Source: G051132615 sp051132615 (lineage in GTDB: Bacteria > Pseudomonadota > Gammaproteobacteria > Burkholderiales > Neisseriaceae). Taken from it: a stretch of DNA of 64,000 bases. Every line of letters begins with the position of its first letter. Positions within the stretch are counted from its first letter, which is position 1. The notes beneath the pieces are model-generated. The model worked only from the letters and a program-made list of their open reading frames with translations. It did not search any database and was not told where the DNA came from. The position numbers were made by a program, and so were the translations under genes. This document shows positions 35,553 to 44,796 of the stretch, one piece after another. The stretch covers positions 2,418,001 to 2,482,000 of the forward strand of contig NZ_CP152375.1 in the NCBI RefSeq assembly GCF_051132615.1. Reading direction: 5' to 3'.

Positions 35553-36277
35553 TTTATGCTCCTTTTCCCTTGGATGGATACTGGGCCAAAAGGATAGTGT
35601 TTATTGTGTTGTTTTACCCAATCCATATAGTCTGCTCTAGCTCCTGGGAAACCAATCATTTTCCAACCGACCATATGACGGTTTCCACCGTATTGAGGGT
35701 CAGCAAAATAGCCTTCTTTGGTATTGGTGAGTAAAAAATTAAAAAAAGTTTTTGCGGGTATCCGTTTCAGTTCGATGCTTCCATTTTCTAATTGCTTGAG
35801 TATATTGATTTGTTGATCGCCATCTAATTGTGCAAAATATTTATTAAAGTGTTGTTGGCAATATGTATTTGTGTCTTCTATGCCCACACGGTAAATTTCT
35901 TTAGGGGTAAGCTTCAATTGGTAGCCAAGCTCAGGTGGTGCATCTGGGTGAAATGGACCTTGCATATACCATAATCCACCATTTCCATAGGATGTATTCA
36001 TTTGCTTATCAATAAATTCAGGCACACAAGCTTCTATTGCACCCGCACTTGTTTCATCATTGGGAATGAGTTGATTACACGCTGCAATTAAAAAATCCCA
36101 CTCTTCTTGTGTAAAATATTGAGGTGTGTATTGTTTTAATGTGTTTTCTTGTGTTTGACTGTTCTGGGCAAGTGTTTGTGTTATATGACCGATACTGCTT
36201 GTGGCAATTGCTACCGATGGAATAATTTTGACGCTTTTTGATAAAAAATCTCTGCGAGAACGATTGTATTTTGTCAT
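35549..36277 (-). CDS. Gluconate 2-dehydrogenase subunit 3 family protein (Tat-exported)
   Basis: Small subunit of the membrane GMC dehydrogenase, about 242 residues. The N-terminus has a twin-arginine signal, SRRDFLSK, followed by a hydrophobic stretch and AQN. The mature part carries the family pattern YFTQEEWDFLIAACNQLIPND, then GAIEACVPEFIDKQM and a C-terminal GNRHMVGWKMIGFPGARADY. The start at 36277 is preferred because GGAG lies nine bases before it; ATGs at 36286 and 36292 are in frame. It opens the operon and is needed for folding and export of the flavin subunit in known systems. The Tat genes in this window could serve it. Confidence 0.88.
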   Translation of the reverse strand: MTKYNRSRRDFLSKSVKIIPSVAIATSSIGHITQTLAQNSQTQENTLKQYTPQYFTQEEWDFLIAACNQLIPNDETSAGAIEACVPEFIDKQMNTSYGNGGLWYMQGPFHPDAPPELGYQLKLTPKEIYRVGIEDTNTYCQQHFNKYFAQLDGDQQINILKQLENGSIELKRIPAKTFFNFLLTNTKEGYFADPQYGGNRHMVGWKMIGFPGARADYMDWVKQHNKHYPFGPVSIQGKRSIK

Positions 36278-36433
36278 TATATTCATCTCCATATTCTTTA
36301 TATTTTTGTTTGATGATTTTTATTAGATGTAAATTTATGTAAATTGTTCCAAATAGATTATTATATTTGACTAACTGTTTTAAATAATTAGAAATTAAAA
36401 TAGATTGTTATTAAGATATTTTAAGCGAGAAAT

Positions 36434-36468
36434 AAAGAAACCGCCTAAATTTAGGCGGTTTCTTTTTG
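36434..36468 (-). terminator. Terminator after lysS
   Basis: Self-complementary AAAGAAACCGCCTAAA and its inverse (36434-36449 with 36450-36465). The innermost pairs must form the loop. It lies 10 bases beyond the lysS stop on the minus strand; on the plus strand it also has a T-run. Confidence 0.82.
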
Positions 36469-36478
36469 ATATTTTAAC

Positions 36479-37981
36479 TTATTCTGGTCTCATATGAGGG
36501 AATAAAATAACATCTCGAATAGTAGGTGAATTGGTTAACAGCATCACTAAACGATCGATACCAATCCCACAACCACCAGTAGGGGGCATACCGTATTCCA
36601 TCGCACGAATATAATCAGCATCAAAATGCATGGCTTCATCATCTCCTGCATCTTTTTGTTGAACTTGCGCTTGAAAACGTGCCGCTTGGTCTTCTGGATC
36701 ATTTAACTCTGAATAGCCATTGGCTAATTCTCTACCCACAACGAATAGCTCAAAGCGTTCAGTCAATCCTTCTTTACTGTCGGATGCTCTTGCTAAAGGA
36801 GATACCTCAATAGGGTAATCAACAATAAATGTTGGGTTCCATAGTTTGGTTTCGGCACATTCTTCGAATAATGCCAATTGTAAACTGCCTAATCCCTTAC
36901 TTGGTGGCAGTTTCCCGCCCAATTTTTTAATTTCATGAGTTAACCATTCTTCGTTATGTAAATCACTCAGTTGATATTGAGGATTGTATTTTTGAATGGC
37001 TTCAATAATGGTTAACTGTTCAAATGGCTTACCCAAATCAACTTCCTTATCGTTGTAGATAATGGTTGTTGTCCCACAAACTTCTTGAGCACAAGTGCGG
37101 ATAATTCCTTCAGCCATTTGCATCATGCGATTGTAATCGCTATAGGCTTCATAAAACTCAATCATGGTGAATTCTGGATTATGGCGAGTACTGACACCTT
37201 CATTTCTAAAACTACGATTGACTTCAAATACGCGTTCTAAACCACCAACAATCAGTCTTTTTAGATACAGTTCGGGTGCAATTCTTAAAAATAAAGGCAT
37301 ATCCAAAGCATTATGATGCGTTTGAAATGGCTTGGCTGTGGCACCACCAGGAATAGGATGCATCATAGGTGTTTCTACTTCAAGATAGTGCTCATTAACC
37401 ATATAGTTGCGTACAGTTTGAATGATATTGCTGCGCTTGATGAACGTATCACGCGTATGTTCATTCATAATCAGGTCAGCATAGCGTTGACGATAACGTT
37501 GTTCTTGATCAGATAGGCCATGATGTTTATCAGGTAAAGGGCGAATGGATTTAGTCAATAAACGCAATTGTGTCACTTTAATAGACAATTCACCTTTATT
37601 TGTTTTAAATACAGTGCCTTCAGCTGCGATAATATCACCCAAATCCCAGTGTTTAAACTCTTCATGCGTTTGTTCACCCACACCTTGATTATTGATATAC
37701 AGTTGAATTTGTCCTGTAATATCCTGTAGTGTGGCGAAACTTGCTTTGCCCATTTCTCGTTTGAGCATCATACGTCCAGCAACTTTGACGTGAATGGCTT
37801 TTTGTTCTAGGGTTTCTTTATCGAATTGTTCATATTGCTCATGTAACTCTTTTGCGAAAGCATCGCGACGAAAGTCGTTAGGATAAGCGATTTGTGTTTG
37901 ACGAATATTATTAAGTTTACCGCGACGTAGGCTGATAATCTGGTTTTCGTCTTCTGGTAAATGGGTTTGCGTATCGCTCAT
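36479..37981 (-). CDS. lysS: Lysyl-tRNA synthetase, class II
   Basis: Charges tRNA-Lys, 500 residues. The N-terminal OB-fold anticodon domain carries VKVAGRMMLKREMGKASFATLQD (about 65-90). Class II motifs are MVNEHYLEVETPMMHPIPGGATAKPF (motif 1), RSFRNEGVSTRHNPEFTMIEFYEAY (motif 2) and GGCGIGIDRLVMLL (motif 3) near the end. It is monocistronic with its own terminator. No second lysyl-tRNA synthetase is seen. Confidence 0.96.
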   Translation of the reverse strand: MSDTQTHLPEDENQIISLRRGKLNNIRQTQIAYPNDFRRDAFAKELHEQYEQFDKETLEQKAIHVKVAGRMMLKREMGKASFATLQDITGQIQLYINNQGVGEQTHEEFKHWDLGDIIAAEGTVFKTNKGELSIKVTQLRLLTKSIRPLPDKHHGLSDQEQRYRQRYADLIMNEHTRDTFIKRSNIIQTVRNYMVNEHYLEVETPMMHPIPGGATAKPFQTHHNALDMPLFLRIAPELYLKRLIVGGLERVFEVNRSFRNEGVSTRHNPEFTMIEFYEAYSDYNRMMQMAEGIIRTCAQEVCGTTTIIYNDKEVDLGKPFEQLTIIEAIQKYNPQYQLSDLHNEEWLTHEIKKLGGKLPPSKGLGSLQLALFEECAETKLWNPTFIVDYPIEVSPLARASDSKEGLTERFELFVVGRELANGYSELNDPEDQAARFQAQVQQKDAGDDEAMHFDADYIRAMEYGMPPTGGCGIGIDRLVMLLTNSPTIRDVILFPHMRPE

Positions 37982-38111
37982 AGTGATTCCTGATTTATTG
38001 TCTTAAGATAGATTAATTTAAGTTAAGGGCGTTATTCTAGTTGAAATTGCTGTATTTTTCACTAAAAAACGCCTATTGTTTATTTATTGTATTCAATTTT
38101 TTAAAACAGCA

Positions 38112-39572
38112 TTAGTTTTCTTGCTCAATCAGCTTATTTAAATAATGCTTAATAATTTCTATGGTTTTTGATGCACTTAATCCAATTTGGCCTTTTTTGC
38201 GTGCATAATGTTCTCCGGCTAAACCATGCACATAAGCTGAAATTGAAGCTGCTTCAAAAGCATCCAAACCTTGTCCTAAAAGTGCTGCACAAATGCCGGT
38301 TAAAACATCACCTTGTCCGCCAGAAGCAAGAGTTGCACTGCCAGAAGTATTCACTCTATAAAAACCATCAGGTCGAGCAATAATACTGCCACACCCTTTT
38401 AAAATAACTGTTGCATTAAATTTGTGTGCAAGCTGTTGTGCGGCTTTAACCCTATTTGCTTGAATCAGAGAAGTACTGGTTTTTAACAGTCTGGCTGCTT
38501 CTGTGGGGTGGGGTGTGAGAATGATTTCTGTGTTGTTTTGTTCTGTAAAATAATCTTCCAGATCATGATTTTGTGAAATTAAATTAAGGGCATCGGCATC
38601 CAGTACTTTTTTTATGGGTAAACCGAGTGCTTTTTCCAAACAGGCTTTGGCACGATCTTGCACAGACAGCCCCGGGCCAATTGCCATCACTTGGATGTCT
38701 TGTTCTAAAATATGTTCTGCTGTTGAAAACATAAGTTCAGGCGCGATAGGGTCAACTTGGTAGTCACCCAGTGTGCCAACATAAACTTTACCTGCACCGC
38801 AATATAAACTTGTACGAGCACATAAGATTGCTGCACCCAGCATACTTTTGGCGCCGCCAATAACGCCTATGCTGCCAAAGGTGCCTTTATGGCAATTAGC
38901 CACTCTTTTCAGTTGGCTGGCTTCTTGGCTTGGCGCAATTGTGCCACTGGATTCCGGAATGATGGCGTTGGGTATATTCAATGCTGCAACAAAAACTTTA
39001 CCACTTTGATCGACACCTTCATTTGTGTGAAGGCCGGGTTTGGCACAAATGAAGGTTAATGTTGTATGGGCTTTAACAGCAGCACCATAAATGATGCCCC
39101 GATAAGCATCTAATCCAGACGGTGTATCAATTGCCAGAACATCAATACCACAGCGGTTAATTTGATTGATTCTGTCTTGCCAGTTTTGATCCAGATTACG
39201 GTTTAAGCCTATACCAAAAAAGCCGTCCACAATGAGGTCAGGCAGTTCAGGCAGTTGATTAAACTGTTCAATGACGGGTAAATTTAATTGTTTACATTCA
39301 TTAAAGGCTTGGATACTTTCATCGGTTTTAGGTGTTTCGGGTACCCATAAAGTAACTTTAATATTATGTTGTGCTAAAAGCTTTGCACAACATAATGCGT
39401 CCCCACCATTATTTCCTGTGCCCACAGCCATTAATACATGCGCTTTGGGGTAATAATGTGTGATCCAGTTAAAAATAACCTGCGCTGCTTGTGCCATTAG
39501 ATTGATGTTCTTATTGACAGCTAAATGTTCTAATTGACGTAAACGAGGTAGGGTAAAAATATCACTAAACAT
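38112..39572 (-). CDS. nnr: Bifunctional NAD(P)H-hydrate epimerase / ADP-dependent dehydratase
   Basis: Repairs hydrated NAD(P)H, about 486 residues. The N-terminal YjeF epimerase domain (1-210) has VLMAVGTGNNGGDALCCAK and DGFFGIGLNR. The C-terminal kinase-like dehydratase (225-485) has GSIGVIGGAKSMLGAAIL, MAIGPGLS, KVLDADALNL, ILTPHPTEAARLL and SGSATLASGGQGDVLTGICAALL. The fused form is the common bacterial form, so not unusual. The start at 39572 is chosen over ATG 39578 because AAGG is nine bases before it. It is followed upstream by tyrA on the same strand, 18-24 bases away. Confidence 0.93.
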   Translation of the reverse strand: MFSDIFTLPRLRQLEHLAVNKNINLMAQAAQVIFNWITHYYPKAHVLMAVGTGNNGGDALCCAKLLAQHNIKVTLWVPETPKTDESIQAFNECKQLNLPVIEQFNQLPELPDLIVDGFFGIGLNRNLDQNWQDRINQINRCGIDVLAIDTPSGLDAYRGIIYGAAVKAHTTLTFICAKPGLHTNEGVDQSGKVFVAALNIPNAIIPESSGTIAPSQEASQLKRVANCHKGTFGSIGVIGGAKSMLGAAILCARTSLYCGAGKVYVGTLGDYQVDPIAPELMFSTAEHILEQDIQVMAIGPGLSVQDRAKACLEKALGLPIKKVLDADALNLISQNHDLEDYFTEQNNTEIILTPHPTEAARLLKTSTSLIQANRVKAAQQLAHKFNATVILKGCGSIIARPDGFYRVNTSGSATLASGGQGDVLTGICAALLGQGLDAFEAASISAYVHGLAGEHYARKKGQIGLSASKTIEIIKHYLNKLIEQEN

Positions 39573-39596
39573 AATCATGTGCCTTGTAAATTCATG

Positions 39597-40466
39597 CTAT
39601 TTATTGGTGAGCCATTGGTCTCTGGACTGCTTTGCTTGAGCAAAATAGTCAAATAAAGCTTTTTTATCTGCTTGTTTTAAATAGTGGCTGATTTGATTTA
39701 ACTCTTGCTGATTTTGTTCAATTAAATCAATTAAAATATCCTGATTGGCAAGACATATATCTGTCCAGACAGAAGGGTCACTAGATGCAATGCGTGTAAA
39801 ATCTTGAAAACCTGTCCCAGCAAAAAATAAGTTTTGATCCGCACTATGTTGATTGATGATTTGATGAATAAACGCAAAAGACAATAAATGGGGCAGGTGG
39901 CTAACACTGGCAAAAACCTGATCATGTTCTTGAGGTGTAAGCACAAATGTTGTGGCACCAATGCTTTGCCAAAGTGTATTGATTAAATGAAACGCTTCTT
40001 CATTTTGAGCTTCATGTGGACAAAGTATGACTTTTTTGTCTTTGAATAAACCAAACTGGGCAGAAATAGCGCCACTTCTATCTGAGCCTGCAATAGGGTG
40101 TGTCGCAATATAGTGATGAAAATGTTCTGGTAAATGAGTTTTGAATGCCGCAATCACTTCTCGTTTGGTGCTGCCAACATCAGTGATAATGGTGCCTGTT
40201 TTTAATAAAGGGTTTAACTGTTGTAAAATAGGAGCAAATTGCCCGATAGGGGTTGCCATTAGAATAAGGTCAGCATTGGCAATATAATCTTGCGCCAATG
40301 TGGTTGAACCTGTATCAATAACGTTGCGTTCAATTGCACGTTCCAAGTTGTCTGGATTAATGTCAATACCATGAACATGTTGTAATTGCCCTGATCTTTT
40401 TAAGTCTAGAGCAAAGGAACCACCTATTAAACCAACACCAATTAGAACGAGGTTTTCTAGCTTCAT
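39597..40466 (-). CDS. tyrA: Prephenate dehydrogenase
   Basis: NAD-dependent enzyme of tyrosine synthesis, about 289 residues. The Rossmann motif VLIGVGLIGGSFALDLK is at the N-terminus, TDVGSTKREV near residue 95 and the catalytic/substrate block THPIAGSDRSGA near 118. ASVSHLPHLLSFA follows near 200. It is the monofunctional type without a chorismate mutase or ACT domain visible. The start is set at ATG 40466 so that the protein begins MKLENLVLIGVG; an ATG at 40487 is in frame. Neither start has a clear ribosome site. The upstream exonuclease gene ends only 25 bases away. Confidence 0.92.
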   Translation of the reverse strand: MKLENLVLIGVGLIGGSFALDLKRSGQLQHVHGIDINPDNLERAIERNVIDTGSTTLAQDYIANADLILMATPIGQFAPILQQLNPLLKTGTIITDVGSTKREVIAAFKTHLPEHFHHYIATHPIAGSDRSGAISAQFGLFKDKKVILCPHEAQNEEAFHLINTLWQSIGATTFVLTPQEHDQVFASVSHLPHLLSFAFIHQIINQHSADQNLFFAGTGFQDFTRIASSDPSVWTDICLANQDILIDLIEQNQQELNQISHYLKQADKKALFDYFAQAKQSRDQWLTNK

Positions 40467-40490
40467 GAATATACTCTGTTTTACCATGTA

Positions 40491-41297
40491 TCAGTGCCAA
40501 GCAGCACAAAATTCTTGCCAATGTAAAGCTTCTTGTTGATTTAAATAATCTTTGATTCTTTTTATTTCCAATTGATATTCATCTGCGTTTAAGTGACCTC
40601 GAATCAGCTCAAAGCGTAAAAACATTAGGTAAGTGTTGGCCGCATCTGTTTCACAATAATCACGGATTTCTTTGAGTTTGCCATCATGATATGCTTGCCA
40701 GACTTTGCTGCCATCCATGCCTAATTTACCGGGGAAACCACATAATTTGGCCATATCATCTAACGGAACATTGGCTCGTGGCTGATATAAGGCCAGTAAA
40801 TCCATAAGATCAAGATGACGATTGTGATAGCGGCTGATGTAATTATTCCATTTAAAATCACGGCTATCGTTATAGTCTCCTTCGCCTGTATCCCAATAAC
40901 GAGGAGCGGCAACTCCATGAATCATAGAGCGATAATGTAAAACAGGTAAATCAAAACCACCACCATTCCAACTAACCAATTGTGGAGTGTAGCGTTCAAT
41001 AAGCTCGTAGAATTTGGCAATCATGCTTTCTTCATCGTCCCCTAATTGCCCAATTGTGTTGACATGTACTTTGTCTTGTCCCCATCGTAATACGCAAGAA
41101 ATGGCAACAACTTGATGTAAATGGTGTTGAATGAAATCGTTTCCTACTTGGGCTCGTCGTTTTTGCAAGGCAAAGTCAACAACATGAGTATCAGGAATAT
41201 CGCTATCCAAATCATAAAGTGTACGGATACCTGTTATATCAGGAATGGTTTCAATATCGAAAGCTAAGGTGGCGTTCATTTTAATAAATGAGGTCAT
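40491..41297 (-). CDS. Predicted 3'-5' exonuclease related to PolB exonuclease domain
   Basis: DnaQ-fold protein of 268 residues, PF10108-like. The acidic exonuclease motifs are present: LAFDIETIPD (ExoI, residues 10-19), LVSWNGGGFDLPVLHYRS (ExoII, near 110), and YCETDAANTYLMFLRF (ExoIII, near 215). LDLMDLLALYQPRANVPLDDMAKLCGFPGK lies between. It has no polymerase domain. Families of this kind are widespread in betaproteobacteria and the physiological role is not settled; DNA repair is assumed. It lies in a run with tyrA and nnr on the minus strand. ATG 41279 is an alternative start. Confidence 0.85.
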   Translation of the reverse strand: MTSFIKMNATLAFDIETIPDITGIRTLYDLDSDIPDTHVVDFALQKRRAQVGNDFIQHHLHQVVAISCVLRWGQDKVHVNTIGQLGDDEESMIAKFYELIERYTPQLVSWNGGGFDLPVLHYRSMIHGVAAPRYWDTGEGDYNDSRDFKWNNYISRYHNRHLDLMDLLALYQPRANVPLDDMAKLCGFPGKLGMDGSKVWQAYHDGKLKEIRDYCETDAANTYLMFLRFELIRGHLNADEYQLEIKRIKDYLNQQEALHWQEFCAAWH

Positions 41298-41487
41298 GAT
41301 AATGATAATAGCCCAATAGTATCATTGATTGTGGTTGTTTTGTTTTTAAATAGACAGCAAACTAGGTGAAAAAGGTATTTATAAATAAAATTAAAATAAT
41401 TTGTTGTAAAAAATAATATTGAACCAAATAGTACAGTCAGCTAATGGTATTTTTTGAAAATATCTACTTTTTCATATAGGATCTTAG

Positions 41488-42399
41488 TTAATTGATTGTC
41501 TCATGTGTATGTAATAGATCATGAAACGCTTGCATTAATGGCGATAAAGGTCTATTTTTTAAGCTAAAAATATAAAGAGGACGAGTCAATAAATGGCTTT
41601 GTTTCATGGTAATGGTCTTGAGCTGATCTAAAATTTTCAGTTCATGTATGACTTTTTTCGGAAGTATTGAGACACCAAGCCCTGCACTAACAGAGCGAGC
41701 AATCATTTCATTACTGCCAAGTTCAATAAATTGATGTGGTTGGATGTCTAATGTTTTGAGCATTTCTAAGGTGACATCATGGGTGCCAGAACCAGCTTCC
41801 CTTATTAGCCAAGTAAGTTGGTTTAATTGGTCTACATTAATTTCTTTTGCCAAGTTTAATGTAGAAAAAGAGGCGGCTACAATTTCTAACGTTTCATGAC
41901 GCCATACATCTATTTGAATCCGAGTATCCTTCACGAGACCTTCAACCAAAGCAAAATCTATTTCACCATCAATAAGCTTTTGAGTGATTGTTTGTGTATT
42001 GCCTACTTTAACGCACAATTCAATTTTAGGGTACTGTTGTAAGAATATGGATAAGTAAGCAGGTAACCAATAGCCTGCTAAAGTTGTACTGGCGCCAATA
42101 GAAAGTTTGCCTTTTTTTATTTGAAGGCGAGCTTGCATTTCATCAACGGTTATTCGTTCTAAAGAAAAAATGGCTCGTGCATGTTCAAAAAGAGCTTTTC
42201 CATCTTCCGTTAATTGAACACCTTTTTCCTCTTTTTTTAAGCGTTTTTGCCTATTGATCAGGGGTAAACCAAGCTGGTCTTCTAATGTTTGTACAGATTT
42301 TGATACCGCAGGTTGACTGATGAATAATTTTTTTGCTGCGTTAGAAAAGTTTTTTTCTAACGCAACTGTATAGAATATTTTCAATAAATGTAAATTCAT
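41488..42399 (-). CDS. LysR-family regulator, divergent from yeiH
   Basis: Regulator of 303 residues. The N-terminal winged helix-turn-helix (1-60) is typical: FYTVALEKNFSNAAKKLFISQPAVSKSVQTLEDQLGLPLINR. The effector-binding domain follows, with GKLSIGASTTLAGYWLP near residue 95 and VSAGLGVSILPKKVI near 235. It is transcribed away from a YeiH-type membrane protein across a 101-base gap, the usual geometry for a LysR regulator and its target. In enterobacteria the LysR protein YeiE sits next to yeiH; orthology here is likely but not shown. Confidence 0.88.
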   Translation of the reverse strand: MNLHLLKIFYTVALEKNFSNAAKKLFISQPAVSKSVQTLEDQLGLPLINRQKRLKKEEKGVQLTEDGKALFEHARAIFSLERITVDEMQARLQIKKGKLSIGASTTLAGYWLPAYLSIFLQQYPKIELCVKVGNTQTITQKLIDGEIDFALVEGLVKDTRIQIDVWRHETLEIVAASFSTLNLAKEINVDQLNQLTWLIREAGSGTHDVTLEMLKTLDIQPHQFIELGSNEMIARSVSAGLGVSILPKKVIHELKILDQLKTITMKQSHLLTRPLYIFSLKNRPLSPLMQAFHDLLHTHETIN

Positions 42400-42418
42400 A
42401 ACTTGAGGTTATCTAACT

Positions 42419-42438
42419 ATAAAAAATATGTATTTTAT
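42419..42438. promoter_or_regulatory. Possible LysR operator in the lysR-yeiH gap
   Basis: An interrupted inverted repeat ATAAAA-N8-TTTTAT lies in the divergent promoter region, 20 bases from the regulator start. LysR proteins bind such dyads with a T-N11-A core. In DNA this AT-rich it may be chance. Confidence 0.3.
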
Positions 42439-42500
42439 TTATATTATTCATTGTTACATAATTTTGCAAAATAATAAACGAAACGAGTGGCAAAAATAAT

Positions 42501-43520
42501 ATGAAAAATATCATGGTGAATATAAAAGAAAGCAAAAATGGGTGGCTTGGGATTGTTTTGGTTTTTGTTATTGCATTATTGAGTAAGGAATTAGCTCAAA
42601 TAAAATTTTTCCAACAATTTGGTCTTGGTGCACTTTCTTGTGCCATTATTATTGGCATCATGATAGGTAATACCATTTTTTCCAAAATTGCTTCTCACAC
42701 AGAAAGAGGGGTTGATTATACAAAAAATACCTTATTAAGACTTGGTATTATTTTATATGGTTTTCAAATTACCTTTCAGCAGATTATAGACATGAGATGG
42801 TTCGCGATTATGCTGGCTGTATCCATGATTATTCTAACCTATGTGTTTACAGTTCAAATAGGGACTAAAGTTTTAAAATTAGATAAAGAAATTGTGCGCC
42901 TGATTGCAGCAGGCAGTTCTATTTGTGGTGCTGCTGCTATTATGGCAACAGAGCCAATTATTCGTGCTCAAGCGCATAAAGTATCTATTGCGGTAGCGAC
43001 AGTTGTGGTTTTTGGTACTTTATCTATGTTTGCCTATCCTTTATTGCTGCCCTTATTTCATAGTGATCAAATATACGGTATTTTCACAGGGGCAACGATT
43101 CATGAAGTTGCTCAGGTAGTCGTTGCAGGGAAAAATGTCAGTGAAACAGCTGCTGCTGCCGCAATTATTGAAAAAATGATTAGGGTGATGATGTTGGCAC
43201 CATTTTTGTTTGTGTTGTCTTTTTCGTTAAAGACAACACAAAAAGAACATCATCAAACTGCACAGATAACGATTCCTTGGTTTGCTATTTTATTTGTTGT
43301 AGTCAGTGGCTTGAATTCTTTGCATATCATCCCCCCAAAAATTGTTCATGTTATTTTACAAATTGACACTATTATTCTTTCTATGGCGATGGCTGCTTTA
43401 GGTCTAAGAACCCATATTTATGCTATTAAACAGGCTGGTTTAAAACCCCTTGTTCTTGGCGGCATCACTTGGTTTTTCTTAATGATTGTTGGGTTTTTTC
43501 TGTGTTATTTTATTTTTTAA
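42501..43520 (+). CDS. yeiH: YeiH-family (UPF0324) membrane protein, putative sulfate/sulfur-anion exporter
   Basis: Integral membrane protein of 339 residues with about ten hydrophobic helices. Family blocks: GALSCAIIIGIMIGN near residue 42, GVDYTKNTLLRLGIILYGF near 70, IAAGSSICGAAAIMATEPII near 136 and GATIHEVAQVVVAGKNVSETAAAAAIIEKMIRVMMLAPFL near 197. YeiH proteins are annotated as putative sulfate exporters; the evidence for that is thin. The divergent LysR gene probably controls it. The stop is six bases from the convergent ribD stop, with no clear terminator between. Confidence 0.88.
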   Translation: MKNIMVNIKESKNGWLGIVLVFVIALLSKELAQIKFFQQFGLGALSCAIIIGIMIGNTIFSKIASHTERGVDYTKNTLLRLGIILYGFQITFQQIIDMRWFAIMLAVSMIILTYVFTVQIGTKVLKLDKEIVRLIAAGSSICGAAAIMATEPIIRAQAHKVSIAVATVVVFGTLSMFAYPLLLPLFHSDQIYGIFTGATIHEVAQVVVAGKNVSETAAAAAIIEKMIRVMMLAPFLFVLSFSLKTTQKEHHQTAQITIPWFAILFVVVSGLNSLHIIPPKIVHVILQIDTIILSMAMAALGLRTHIYAIKQAGLKPLVLGGITWFFLMIVGFFLCYFIF

Positions 43521-43526
43521 GCAAGT

Positions 43527-44624
43527 TCAATTTTTTGGGTGTAGATAGAGGCAAATATCATTCTCTATTGTATTGACTTGAGTGATTTGCCATTGCGAGG
43601 CACTGATTAAATTGGTGAGCTCTTGTTGATATGAAAATGCCCCTTGAGCGTGTGAACCAAGTATTTTTGGGGCTTGGAACCAAACAATTTCATCAATCAG
43701 TTGCGCCTGTAAAAGCGCACTGTTTAGGGTTTGCCCAGCTTCAACCATGAGCTCTCCTATTTCTAAATCAGCTAATTTTTCCATCAAAAATAGTAGATCG
43801 ATATGATTTTGTTTGAGTGGTACTTTAATCATTTGTACGCCTTGATCTAAATAAGGCTGGTGTTTGGTTTGATCAAGTACTGATGTGGCAATAAAAGTTT
43901 GTCCGCCGTTTTGTTGAACAATATGGCTATCCAATGGTGTGCGTAAATGTGTATCGACGACAATTCTTTTTGGTTGTCGTAAAGTATGAAAAGCACGTAC
44001 ATTTAGTGTTGGATTATCTTTTAATACCGTACCCACACCTGTCAAAATAGCACAGGATTTTGCCCGTAAATGCTGCACAGCTAAACGAGAAGCTTCTGAT
44101 GTGATCCATTGGCTTTGCCCATTATTTAATGCAGTTTTTCCATCTAAACTGGTGGCACATTTTAATTGGACAAAAGGGCGGTTTCTTTCTATTCGTGAGA
44201 AAAACCCACGATTAAGTATTCTTGCTGACTCTTCCAGTAAACCATGTTTGACAGTGATACCTGCTTGAGTCAGTAAGGCTTTACCTTTTCCAGCAACCAA
44301 AGGGTTAGGGTCAAGAGTGGCAATAATGACTTCTTTTACTTTTGCTTCAATGAGTGCTAACGCACATGGAGGCGTACGACCATAATGGCTGCAAGGCTCA
44401 AGTGTGACATAGGCGGTTGCATTTGTCGCTAAAGGCCCAGCTTGTCTGAGAGCATGTACTTCAGCGTGTGCAGAGCCTGCTATAACATGAAACCCTTCAC
44501 CGACAACTTGCTCAGCCTGTGTAATGACACAACCTACTCGTGGATTAGGAGAAGTACTGTTTAGACCTTTTTTTGCCAGATCTAACGCCTGTTGCATGAA
44601 AAACTGATTGGTGGAGGTAAACAT
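43527..44624 (-). CDS. ribD: Bifunctional riboflavin deaminase/reductase RibD
   Basis: Second and third steps of riboflavin synthesis, 365 residues. The N-terminal deaminase domain has the zinc motifs AGSAHAEVHAL (near residue 52) and LEPCSHYGRTPPCALALIEA (near 78). The C-terminal reductase domain has VQLKCATSLDGKTA (near 150), ILTGVGTVLKDNPTLNVR (near 190) and LMVEAGQTLNSALLQ (near 300). No other rib gene is adjacent and no FMN riboswitch was seen upstream of it. It converges on yeiH. Confidence 0.95.
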   Translation of the reverse strand: MFTSTNQFFMQQALDLAKKGLNSTSPNPRVGCVITQAEQVVGEGFHVIAGSAHAEVHALRQAGPLATNATAYVTLEPCSHYGRTPPCALALIEAKVKEVIIATLDPNPLVAGKGKALLTQAGITVKHGLLEESARILNRGFFSRIERNRPFVQLKCATSLDGKTALNNGQSQWITSEASRLAVQHLRAKSCAILTGVGTVLKDNPTLNVRAFHTLRQPKRIVVDTHLRTPLDSHIVQQNGGQTFIATSVLDQTKHQPYLDQGVQMIKVPLKQNHIDLLFLMEKLADLEIGELMVEAGQTLNSALLQAQLIDEIVWFQAPKILGSHAQGAFSYQQELTNLISASQWQITQVNTIENDICLYLHPKN

Positions 44625-44743
44625 ATTGGATGAAATTAGTTAGCTGACAAAATATAGAGCCACTATTTTTTAAAAAGGAAGGCTCAATTTGGGCTTTATT
44701 GTACCACTTTTCTTAATGAAAAAAGTGTTTATTCTTGTCAATA

Positions 44744-44776
44744 AAAATACCCAAGTAATGTTTACCTGGGTATTTT
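44744..44776 (-). terminator. Terminator after the lipoprotein cluster
   Basis: Near-perfect stem AAAATACCCAAGTAA with TTACCTGGGTATTTT (one A-C mismatch) about 20 bases beyond the 44797 stop on the minus strand, followed there by a T-run. Confidence 0.75.
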
Positions 44777-44796
44777 GAAAAGAAGAGTAGATATGT

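Noticed and set aside
38112..39572. Fusion of two YjeF-type domains
   Set aside because: The bifunctional epimerase/dehydratase is the usual bacterial form.
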